64,000 bases of DNA from Rhodoblastus sp963748385 (GTDB taxonomy: Bacteria > Pseudomonadota > Alphaproteobacteria > Rhizobiales > Beijerinckiaceae): positions 70,662 through 134,661 of the forward strand of contig CAVVIQ010000016.1 in assembly GCA_963748385.1 (NCBI GenBank), in the 5' to 3' direction. The translations under genes and the position numbers were made by a program. The first letter of the stretch is position 1. Each line of letters begins with the position of its first letter. A model generated the notes under the pieces. That model did not search any database. It was not told where the DNA came from and saw only the letters and a program-made list of their open reading frames with translations. Below, in pieces: positions 7,928 through 16,300 of the stretch.

Positions 7928-9409
7928 CTAGTCCACCCAGTCGAACGACCGCCGCACCGCCTTGCCCCAGGACGCGTAAAGCTTTTCCCGCATGCCTTCG
8001 TCCATTTTCGGCGACCACCTCCGGTCGGCGGCCCAGTTTTCCTCGATGTCTGCGGTCGAGCGCCAGAAACCGACGGCGAGGCCGGCGGCGTATGCCGCGC
8101 CGAGCGCCGTGGTCTCGATGATCTTCGGCCGCACCACCGGCGCGTTCAAGATATCGCTCTGGAACTGCATCAGCAGATCATTGACCACCATGCCGCCATC
8201 CACCCGCAGCTCCTTCATCGGGACGCCGGATTCCTTGACCATCACATCGAGGACGTCGCGGGTCTGAAAAGCCGTGGCTTCGAGCGCGGCGCGGGCGATA
8301 TGGCGCCTGTCGGCGAAACGGGTGAGGCCGGCGACGATCCCGCGCGCCCCCGCCCGCCAAAAAGGCGCGTAAAGGCCAGAGAAGGCCGGCACGAAATAGA
8401 CGTCGCCGTTGTCGGGCGCGCTCGCAGCCAGCGCCTCGATCTCGCTCGCCGCCTTGATGATCCCGAGATTGTCGCGCAGCCATTGCACAAGCGCGCCGGC
8501 GATCGCCACCGATCCTTCCAACGCGTAGACCGGCTTTTCGGCGCCGAGCTTGTAGCCCAGGGTCGTCAGTAGGCCGGATTGCGAGGAAAAGGGCTTTTCG
8601 CCGGAATTCATCAGCAGGAAACAGCCGGTGCCATAGGTGTTCTTGGCCTGCCCCGGCCGCAGGCAGGCCTGGCCGAGCAGCGCCGCATGCTGGTCGCCAA
8701 GCAGGCCGGCGAGCGGAACGCCGGCCAGAGGCCCGCCCGCCGCGCCGAAAATTTCGCTCGAAGAACGGATTTCCGGCAAAGCCGCGCGCGGCAGGTCAAA
8801 AGCCGCGAGCAAGGAATCGTCCCAGTCCAGCGTCGCCAGATTCATCAATTGGGTGCGCGAGGCGTTGGTCACGTCGGTCACGTGGCGCCCTGTCAGGCGC
8901 CAGGCGAGCCAGCTGTCGATCGTGCCGAACAGAAGCTCGCCTTTTTCGGCGCGGCGGCGCGCCTCGGGCAGATGATCGAGCATCCAGCGCCATTTCAGCG
9001 CGGAAAAATAGGTCGCGAGCGGCAGGCCGGTTTTGGCGCGGAAACGGTCCGCCCCGCTCTTGCGCGCCATTTCCGCGACCAGATTTTCCGTGCGCGCATC
9101 CATCCACACGATGGCGTTGTGAATTGGACGCCCCGTGTCGCGTTCCCAAATCACCGCCGTTTCACGCTGATTGGTCACGCCAACCGCCGCAAGATCGGAC
9201 GGGCGCAAATCGGCGCCTGTCAGCGCCTCGGAAATCACCTCGCAGGTCGCGCGGAAAATTTCCTCCGGGTCGTGCTCGGCCCATCCGGGTTGCGGGAAAA
9301 TCTGACGATGCTCTTTCTGGGCGCTGGCGACCAAAAGGCCGGCGCGGTCGAAGACGATGAAGCGCGTGCTGGTCGTGCCCTGGTCGATCGCGCCGACATA
9401 TTTCGTCAT
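7928..9409 (-). CDS. glpK: Glycerol kinase
   Basis: This 493-residue FGGY-family kinase phosphorylates glycerol to sn-glycerol 3-phosphate with ATP. The N-terminal phosphate loop is VGAIDQGTTSTRF. The glycerol-binding NQRETAVIWERDTG and the DGGMVVND and TTALGAAYAAGLA motifs follow in order. The ATG at 9409 overlaps the TGA of glpD by four bases, so translation is probably coupled. It is the second gene of a glpD-glpK pair; no glycerol facilitator or glpR lies beside it. Confidence 0.95.
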   Translation of the reverse strand: MTKYVGAIDQGTTSTRFIVFDRAGLLVASAQKEHRQIFPQPGWAEHDPEEIFRATCEVISEALTGADLRPSDLAAVGVTNQRETAVIWERDTGRPIHNAIVWMDARTENLVAEMARKSGADRFRAKTGLPLATYFSALKWRWMLDHLPEARRRAEKGELLFGTIDSWLAWRLTGRHVTDVTNASRTQLMNLATLDWDDSLLAAFDLPRAALPEIRSSSEIFGAAGGPLAGVPLAGLLGDQHAALLGQACLRPGQAKNTYGTGCFLLMNSGEKPFSSQSGLLTTLGYKLGAEKPVYALEGSVAIAGALVQWLRDNLGIIKAASEIEALAASAPDNGDVYFVPAFSGLYAPFWRAGARGIVAGLTRFADRRHIARAALEATAFQTRDVLDVMVKESGVPMKELRVDGGMVVNDLLMQFQSDILNAPVVRPKIIETTALGAAYAAGLAVGFWRSTADIEENWAADRRWSPKMDEGMREKLYASWGKAVRRSFDWVD

Positions 9410-10932
9410 TTTTCCTCCCCCGCCAGAAAAGCTTCGAGCGCGGCGGCCTGAGCGGCGCTGGCGCGAAGGCCGAGCTTGCCGCGCCGCCACAAAATATCCT
9501 CCGCTGTGCGCGCCCATTCCCGCTTTGACAGATAATCGACCTCCGCCTCGCTCAACCCCATGCCGAAATCCCGGCCAAGATCCTCTCGCCGCCGCGCCGC
9601 GCCAAGAAATTTTTGGGCGAGCGTTCCATAGGCGCGCGCGAGGCGCCGGGCTTCGGCCGTCGGAAGAAAAGCGTAGGACGCCGCGAGTTCCTGTTCGAAA
9701 GCGGCAAGATCGCCGGCGGAAAAATCGCCGCCGGGAAGTTTTTCCGACGCCGTCCAGGCGCCGCGGCGCCGGCCGAGACGGACGGCGGCGCGGTCCACGA
9801 CCTGTTCGGCGACCTGGCGATAGGCGGTCAGCTTGCCGCCGAGGATCGTGATTAGAGGCCCGCCGTCGAGGCTCGTCTCGTCGAGTTCGTAATCGCGACT
9901 CGCTTTTGCCGCCTTTTTCGTCCCCTCATCCTTGAGCGGCCTGACGCCAGAAAACGACCAGACGACATCCGAAGGCGTCACGCCGCGCGCGAGAAAAACG
10001 CTCGCCGCCCGGCAAAGGTAATCGATCTCGTCAGCCGAAATTTCCGCTTTTTCAGGCGCTTCCTTCTGATCGACATCGGTCGTGCCGATGAGTGTGAAAT
10101 CGTCGTGAAAGGGAATGGCGAAGACGACGCGCCCGTCCCGGGCCTGAAACAGAAAGGCTGCGTCGCCATCGAACAGCTTTGTCGTCACGATATGGCTGCC
10201 ACGCACCAGCCGCAGGCGCGGCGGGTTTTCCTGCCCGATTGCGCCGCGCAAGACGCTTTCGGCCCAGGGCCCGGCGGCGTTGACCACTAGGCGCGCGGCG
10301 ATTTCCCGCTCGGCCCCGGTGTTTCGGTCGCGGAAAGCCAGGCGCCACACGCCCTCCTCGACCTTCGCGCGCAAAACCTCGGCGCGGGTGAAAATGGCGG
10401 CGCCGCGGTCGGCGGCGTCGCGCGCGTTGACGACCACCAGCCGCGCGTCGTCCACGCGGCAGTCCCAGTAGGAAAAGGCCTTGCGCAGGCCGGGACGGAG
10501 CGCGGCGCCCTCCGGCGCCTTGCGCAGGTCGATCGCCGCCGCGCCGGGCAGTTTCTTTCGCGCGCCGAGATGATCGTAAAGAAACAGGCCAAGCCGCAGC
10601 ATCCAGGCCGGCCGCGCGCCGGGCGCGACCGGCAGGATGAAACGCAGCGGCTGGACGAGATGAGGCGCGATCCGGAGCATGGTCTCGCGCTCCTCCAGCG
10701 CCTCGCGCACCATGCGGAATTCGAAAGTTTCCAGATAGCGCAAGCCGCCGTGGACGAGCTTGGTGGATTTCGACGAGGTTCCGCTTGCGAGATCGTCCTG
10801 TTCCGCGAGCGCGACGGAAAAGCCGCGTCCAGCCGCGTCGCGCGCGACGCCGCAGCCGTTGACGCCGCCGCCTATCACGAAAAGGTCGTAGATGCCCGTC
10901 GCGCCGCTCACGCCCTCCTCCGCCCGAATCAT
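9406..10932 (-). CDS. glpD: Glycerol-3-phosphate dehydrogenase (FAD, aerobic)
   Basis: This 508-residue membrane-associated flavoenzyme oxidises glycerol 3-phosphate to dihydroxyacetone phosphate and reduces quinone. The FAD-binding FVIGGGVNGCGVARDAAGRG is at the N terminus. LASGTSSKSTKLVHGGLRYLE and LVRGSHIV are family signatures, and the alpha-helical C-terminal domain is present. A much longer reading frame extends upstream to 11202, but that part has no family similarity and poor composition. I place the start at ATG 10932, about 13 residues before the FAD motif. It is first in the glpD-glpK operon. Confidence 0.94.
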   Translation of the reverse strand: MIRAEEGVSGATGIYDLFVIGGGVNGCGVARDAAGRGFSVALAEQDDLASGTSSKSTKLVHGGLRYLETFEFRMVREALEERETMLRIAPHLVQPLRFILPVAPGARPAWMLRLGLFLYDHLGARKKLPGAAAIDLRKAPEGAALRPGLRKAFSYWDCRVDDARLVVVNARDAADRGAAIFTRAEVLRAKVEEGVWRLAFRDRNTGAEREIAARLVVNAAGPWAESVLRGAIGQENPPRLRLVRGSHIVTTKLFDGDAAFLFQARDGRVVFAIPFHDDFTLIGTTDVDQKEAPEKAEISADEIDYLCRAASVFLARGVTPSDVVWSFSGVRPLKDEGTKKAAKASRDYELDETSLDGGPLITILGGKLTAYRQVAEQVVDRAAVRLGRRRGAWTASEKLPGGDFSAGDLAAFEQELAASYAFLPTAEARRLARAYGTLAQKFLGAARRREDLGRDFGMGLSEAEVDYLSKREWARTAEDILWRRGKLGLRASAAQAAALEAFLAGEEK

Positions 10933-11301
10933 GCGTCGCCGATCATCGAACCGCCGCACGCCGCCGTCAAAGCAAAACCCCGCAAAGACCGAAGGCGCGT
11001 AATCGGCAAATCGCGACCGGCGCCCATCCCCCACTGGCGGCTCGAAGGCGTCGCCGACCCTTTCCAACAACGCGATCCGTGCGATCGGACGTTCGAAATT
11101 GCTCTCGCGCTCCAAGGGCCACGCCATGATCGGGAACGCATCGGCGCGGTCGCGCGCCCAAAAGTTTCTTGCCCGGCCGCCCTTGCGTTGAGGAAAACGC
11201 AAGATCCGCGTCCGGGCCGGTGAATTTTACTGTGTTTTGCGAATCATTTTCCGCCCGCCAATCACATGGCTTCACCATCCAAATTCCTCAGGCCTTTCGC
11301 C
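10933..11301. other. Gap between glpD and the RND/ParA cluster
   Basis: About 370 bases between divergent transcription units. The left part should hold the glpD promoter. The reading frame continuing upstream from glpD is open here, but its composition looks like a GC-driven extension. I see no other gene. Confidence 0.4.
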
Positions 11302-11356
11302 TTGACAGCGCCGCGCCGCGTCAAATAGCATTATAAAAACACGATATATGATCGTG
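11302..11356 (+). promoter_or_regulatory. Promoter with overlapping dyad operator for the 11.6-21.1 kb cluster
   Basis: A perfect -35 TTGACA (11302-11307) is followed after 18 bases by TAGCAT (11326-11331) and then an AT-rich run. Directly downstream, near the expected transcription start, is a perfect inverted repeat CACGAT (11340-11345) - 5 bases - ATCGTG (11351-11356). Its position fits repressor blocking of this promoter. No local regulator gene in the cluster is an obvious partner. Confidence 0.6.
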
Positions 11357-11382
11357 AGTAAGTGTAGTCAGCGTTGGTTGTC

Positions 11383-11400
11383 GCCGGTCGACGGACCGGC
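11383..11400 (+). promoter_or_regulatory. 5'-leader stem-loop
   Basis: GCCGGTC (11383-11389) and GACCGGC (11394-11400) form a perfect 7-bp stem with a GACG loop in the presumed untranslated leader, just before a strong Shine-Dalgarno-like GAGGGGGGAG. It may stabilise the message or tune the ribosome site. Confidence 0.4.
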
Positions 11401-11418
11401 GAGAGGGGGGAGTGGATC

Positions 11419-11529
11419 ATGACCGAAAGAAAAATCGGCGGATCAGGTGTTTGTTTGGGCGTCATTCAGCCCCGGCATGGCGATGTCGCGGACAGAATCC
11501 GACGCCGCGCCCCCCACCCGAAATATTGA
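11419..11529 (+). CDS. Possible 36-residue leader ORF
   Basis: An ATG follows an exceptionally purine-rich site (GGGGGGAGTGG) eight bases upstream and opens a 36-codon frame beginning MTERKIGGSG. The peptide has no signal sequence or recognisable domain and is rich in Arg and Gly. It lies between the promoter and the SCP2-like gene. It could be a leader peptide, a remnant of a gene start, or chance. The good ribosome site is the only positive evidence. Confidence 0.3.
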   Translation: MTERKIGGSGVCLGVIQPRHGDVADRIRRRAPHPKY

Positions 11530-11651
11530 ACTGACATCGACGTCCGCGCGGACGCCGGAGCGGCTTCGAGCGGGCGCCGAGCCCGCTTCTCGCCGTTTGC
11601 GGCGCGGGCGAAAGATTGCGCGCGAGCATAGACGAAATGAGGGAGGGACTG

Positions 11652-12056
11652 ATGGCTGCGTTATTTTCTGACGACTGGATGGTTGATTTTGGCAATGCGT
11701 GGAATGACGAGGGGGATTTGGGGGACGCGTTGGCGAAGATTGGATTTAATAGTGTGATTGGGTATGGGTTTGACAACGAGGATCAGCCGCGCGGGATGAT
11801 CAAGGTTGAGAACGGCTATGTTGTGGAGGCCGGGTCTTACAAGGGTCAGGCGATGAACTGGGATTTGCGTGCGAGCCCGGCGAACTGGGAGAAGTGGTGT
11901 TCGAGCGGGATCGGGATGATGGGGCTTGGGCTGGCCTATACGTCTGGCAAGATCAAGTTCAAGGTCGGCGACTATGGCGCGATGATCAAGAACCCTGCGA
12001 TGGCCGGCCCCTTCATCAAGAGCTTCGATGTGATGGGCAAGGTGCCGCGCGGCTAA
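11652..12056 (+). CDS. SCP2-like (sterol-carrier-type) small cytoplasmic protein
   Basis: This 134-residue protein has no signal peptide. The second half (ANWEKWCSSGIGMMGLGLAY, then TSGKIKFKVGDYGAM) has the W..SG..A..SGKI.V.GD pattern of the SCP2 fold, which makes a hydrophobic lipid-binding tunnel. Assignment is by pattern only. The ATG at 11652 is preceded by GAGGGAGG. The first 60 codons favour GGG, TTG, ATT and GTT, unlike neighbours that prefer C-ending codons. It opens the cluster and is separated from the RND genes by a terminator-like hairpin, so it may be made in larger amounts. A soluble carrier delivering a hydrophobic cargo to the pump is my inference. Confidence 0.6.
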   Translation: MAALFSDDWMVDFGNAWNDEGDLGDALAKIGFNSVIGYGFDNEDQPRGMIKVENGYVVEAGSYKGQAMNWDLRASPANWEKWCSSGIGMMGLGLAYTSGKIKFKVGDYGAMIKNPAMAGPFIKSFDVMGKVPRG

Positions 12057-12065
12057 GGGCCTGAG

Positions 12066-12092
12066 CGGCTGCGGGCGGACCGCGGCCGTTTT
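12066..12092 (+). terminator. Hairpin-plus-T-run between SCP2-like gene and RND genes
   Basis: CGGCTGCGG (12066-12074) pairs with CCGCGGCCG (12080-12088), with one T-G wobble and a 5-base loop, followed directly by TTTT. It sits 10 bases after the SCP2-like stop. Because the downstream genes run the same way with no obvious promoter between, it may act as a partial terminator that sets first-gene excess. Confidence 0.6.
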
Positions 12093-12124
12093 GGCGCGCG
12101 TTGAATGTAAGGACGAGCGCGGCG

Positions 12125-13360
12125 ATGCTTTCCCTCCTGGTGAGAACCCTGCCCATACTGTTTGCCGCCATTCTCGGCGGCCTGATCGCGTCATGGGTGA
12201 GCGGGCGCGCGCCGCCCGAGGAGGGCGCGTCGGGCTATCCGCCGATGCCGGTGGTGACGGCTCCTCTGGTTGACGCGACGGCGATGGAGACGGCGTCGCG
12301 CTACAAGCTTGGCGGCGTGGTGGAGGCGCGCGAGGCTGTGCATCTGACGGCGCAGCAGCCGGGCCGGGTTTCGTTCATCGCGGGTCGGGAGGGCGACCGG
12401 GTGGCCGCCGGGACGATCGTGGTGGCGCTCGACGACGACGCGCTGCAGCCGGAATACCGTTCGGCCTGGGCGTCTCTGGGCGGCGAGATGGCGGCGCAGC
12501 AGAACGCGCAGACCCAGCTTTACCAGAAGCTTTACGGGTTCCGCCAGCCGACGATGGGCGGGCCGGGCTATGACGCCTATGAGCGGGCGTTCACGCCTTT
12601 CTACAACATGTTCCAGAACTTCATGGGCAGCAATGTTCCGGCGGTGGGCTCGCCGCCGATGATGACCCAGGACCAGGCGGGCACTTCGCCTTCGGTGGTC
12701 AACAACGCGCGGGCTGATTACGAGCGCCAGCAGGCGGGGCTGGTGGCGGCGCAGTCGCGGATCGACTCGCTCGACCAGCGCCTGCGCGACCGGCGTTCGG
12801 TGGCGCCCTACGCCGCGGTGATCATGACGCGCCATGTGCGGGTGGGCGACGTGGTTCAGCCTGGCCAGCCTCTGGTCGATCTGGCCGATCCCGACCAGCT
12901 CGACCTGCGCATCGAGGCTCCGGCCGATCTGGCGCTGAACCTGAAGGTTGGCGACAAGCTGCCGGTGAGCCTTGACCGCGGCAATGTGTGGGCGGTGGTG
13001 TCGCAGATTTTCCCTGGGGCCAACCAGGCGCAGCACACGGTGACGATCAAGGCGGCCCTGCCGCCGGGGGTGGCGGCGGCGCCGGGCATGTACGGCCTGG
13101 CGTGGATCGCGGAGCCGGGCGGCGGCGGGGAGCAGGCTGTGGCGCCCGGGATTCCGCGCAGCGCCATCATCTATCGCGGGTCTCTGCCCGCGGCTTTCGT
13201 CGTCGGCCCCGACGGGACGGCGGAGATGCGCATCCTTCGGCTGGGCGATTCGGCGGGCGACCGGGTTGCGGTTCTGTCTGGCCTGAGGATCGGAGAGCAG
13301 GTGGTCGCGCGCCCGGCTCCCGACATGAAGTCCGGCGATCCCCTCACCATGCGGCGCTGA
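12125..13360 (+). CDS. RND efflux periplasmic adaptor (HlyD/AcrA family)
   Basis: A 411-residue membrane-fusion protein. An uncleaved N-terminal anchor (LVRTLPILFAAILGGLIASWV) leads into a split lipoyl domain (VEAREAVHLTAQQPGRVSFI ... VAPYAAVIMTRHVRVGDVVQPGQPLVDLAD), then beta-barrel and membrane-proximal domains. The hairpin between the lipoyl halves is unusual. Beside coiled coil it has a Pro/Met/Phe-rich insert (about residues 125-185) that includes YNMFQNFMGSN. AAGGA 11 bases upstream supports ATG 12125 over an in-frame TTG at 12101. It pairs with the pump gene 20 bases downstream. No outer-membrane factor gene is in the cluster. Confidence 0.85.
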   Translation: MLSLLVRTLPILFAAILGGLIASWVSGRAPPEEGASGYPPMPVVTAPLVDATAMETASRYKLGGVVEAREAVHLTAQQPGRVSFIAGREGDRVAAGTIVVALDDDALQPEYRSAWASLGGEMAAQQNAQTQLYQKLYGFRQPTMGGPGYDAYERAFTPFYNMFQNFMGSNVPAVGSPPMMTQDQAGTSPSVVNNARADYERQQAGLVAAQSRIDSLDQRLRDRRSVAPYAAVIMTRHVRVGDVVQPGQPLVDLADPDQLDLRIEAPADLALNLKVGDKLPVSLDRGNVWAVVSQIFPGANQAQHTVTIKAALPPGVAAAPGMYGLAWIAEPGGGGEQAVAPGIPRSAIIYRGSLPAAFVVGPDGTAEMRILRLGDSAGDRVAVLSGLRIGEQVVARPAPDMKSGDPLTMRR

Positions 13361-13380
13361 GGCGGAAAAGGCTTGAGTCA

Positions 13381-16300
13381 ATGACCGAAACCGCCGCGCA
13401 TGAAGCAGCCCATCCGAACGGGGAGCGTCACCCGCATCACAAGCTGGGCTTTGCCGGGCGGGTGGCGCGGGCTTTTGTCGAATCGCCGCTGACGCCGCTT
13501 CTGCTGATGGCCTTTTTCCTGATCGGCTTGCTCGGCATGGCGATCACGCCGCGCGAGGAAGACCCGCAGATCTCGGTGCCGATGGTGGACATTTTCGTCG
13601 CCTATCCGGGGGCGGCGGCGAGCGAGGTGGCCAATCTGGTGTCGGAGCCGCTGGAGCGGCTGATGTCCGAGCTTCCGGGGGTCAAGCATGTCTATTCGAT
13701 GTCGCGCGACGGCCTGTCGATGGTCACGGTGCGCTTCGAGGTCGGCGAGAGGATGGAGCCTTCTCTCGTCAAGCTGTACAACAAGCTCTATTCGAACATG
13801 GACCTGATCCCCAAGGGCGTGATGCAGCCTTTGGTCAAGCCCAAGAGCATCGACGACGTGCCGGTGGTCACCGTCACGCTCAGTTCGTCGAAGCTTGATC
13901 TGGTTCAGCTGCGCAAGCTCGGGCTCGACGCGCTCCAGCGCTTCAAGGCGCTTCCCAACACCGGCCAGAGCTTTGTGACGGGCGGCAGCCGGGAGCAGGT
14001 GCGCATCGACGTGGACATGCCGCGCATGTCGTCGCACAAGGTGACGCTGAGCCAGATCGCGCAGGCGGTGGCGGCGGCCAACCAGCGCAATCCCGGCGGC
14101 TACGTCGTGGACGGGGGCAAGTGGTTCAACATCTATACCGGCGACTTCCTGGCCACGATCGCCGACGTGGAGAACCTCGTCATCGCGGTGGACGACAGCC
14201 GGCCGGTGTTCCTGCGCGACGTCGCCAAGGTGAGCCATGGCGAATCGGAGACCAAGAGCGTCGTGGACAACAATGTGCGCGACGCGGAGGGGGGCTTTGT
14301 GGCGGCGCCTGCGGTGACGGTGGCGGTGGCCAAGAAGTACGGCTCCAACGGCATTGTCGTGGCCAATGAGCTGATCCGCGAACTGGAGGCGATGAAGGGC
14401 CGGCTGATACCGGATTCGGTGACGGTGACGGTGACGCGCGACTATGGCGAGACGGCGCAGGACAAGGTCACCCATCTGATCATGAAGCTGTTCATCGTCT
14501 CGGGGCTGGTGACGATCCTGGCGCTGCTGACGATGGGCACGCGCCCGGCGCTGATCGTGATGGTCACCATTCCGGCGACTCTGCTGATGTCGATCTCGGT
14601 GGCCTATGTGCTGGGTTTCACCATCAACCGGGTGTCGATGTTCGCCCTGGTCTTCGCCATCGGCATTCTGGTGGACGACGCGATCGTGGTGGTGGAGAAC
14701 ATCTACCGGCGCTGGCTGGAGTCGGGACGCACCAGCGACCGGATCACGGTCGAGGCGGTGGACGAGGTCGGCAATCCGACCATTCTGGCGACCTTCACCG
14801 TGGTGGCGGCGCTGCTGCCGATGGGCTTCGTCAGCGACATGATGGGCCCCTACATGCTGCCCATCCCGGTGCTGTCCTCGGCGGCGATGATCTTTTCGCT
14901 GTTTGCGGCCTTCGTCTTCGTGCCGTGGCTGGCGGCGCGGGTGAAGCCGAGCATGTCGGCGCTCAAGAGCGCCGCCGACCGCGAGCACCGCCAGGCGGCG
15001 GCGATCGGGCGCTGGTACGGTTCGGTGATCACGCCGATCATGGACAACCCGGTGGTGGGCTACATTACTTTGTTCCTGATCTTCGCCGCCATGCTCGGCG
15101 CCGTCTCGATGTTCATGTTCAAGGCGGTGGCGTTCAAGATGCTGCCCTATGACAACAAGTCCGAGATGCAGGTCGTGATCGACATGCCCGAGGGCACGGA
15201 CCTGTTCGTGACCGCCAATCTCGCCCAGCAACTGGGGGCGGAGCTGCGCAAGATCCCCGAGGTCACCGCCTTCCAGACCTATGTCGGGACGTCGTCGCCG
15301 TTCAACTTCAACGGTCTGGTGCGCCATTACTTCCTGCGCCAGGAGCCCTGGCAGGGCGACATCGCGGTGCAATTGCTCGACAAGGAGAAGCGCAGCCGCT
15401 CCAGCCACGAGATCGCGCTTTACGTGCGCCGGATCCTGACGCCGATCGCGGCCGCGTCCAGCGCGCGTCTGACGGTGGCCGAGGCGCCGCCCGGGCCGCC
15501 GGTGCTGGCGCCGATGGTGATCGAGCTTTACGGCCCGACGCCCGAGGTCCGCCGCCAGGTGGCGCGCGACCTGATCGGCATCCTGCGCAAGACGCCGCAT
15601 CTGGCCGACATCAACACCTTCATGGAGGCGCCGCACGACAATATCGAGTTCGATGTCGACCGGCTGCGCGCGGCGATGTTCGGGGTGTCGGTGGAGGACA
15701 TCAACCGCGAGGTCATCATGGCGACCGGCGGCTTCGAGGCCGGGCCGTTCCAGCGCATCCGCAATCTCGAACAGGCGACGATCGTCCTGCAGACGCCGAT
15801 GGCGACGCGCGGCAATATCGGCAATCTTCTGGCGATGCCGGTGCGCAGCCGCGCCGGGGCGATGGTGCCGCTGGGCGAGCTGGGGCGCTTCGTCAAGCGC
15901 CCGGTCGATGCGGTGATCTACCACAAGGACCTGCGGGCGGTGGAATATGTCACCGCCGACGTGATCGGCAAGCTCGGCGCGCCGCTCTACGGCATGCTGG
16001 ACGTCGAATCGGCGCTGAAGAAGTACACCACGCCCGACGGGGTCCATCTTTCCGGCAATTTCTTCAGCCGTCCGGACACCGTCAACCGCAGCGGCTTCAA
16101 ATGGGACGGCGAATGGCAGGTCACCTATGTGACCTTCCGCGACATGGGCCTGGCCTTCGGCGCCGCCCTGGTGCTGATCTACATGCTGGTGGTCGCCGAG
16201 TTCCGCAGCTTCATGCTGCCGGCGGTGGTGATGACGCCGATCCCGCTGACCATGATCGGCATCGTGCCCGGCCATTGGCTGCTGGGGGCGGATTTCACCG

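Noticed and set aside
10933..11202. N-terminal extension of glpD to 11202
   Set aside because: The added 90 residues have no family similarity and would move the FAD motif far from the N terminus; ATG 10932 gives the normal length.
13378..16275. 965-codon open frame antisense to the RND pump
   Set aside because: It mirrors a strongly conserved transporter gene; the product is a His/Arg/Asp-rich string without domains, typical of the antisense frame of GC-rich coding DNA.
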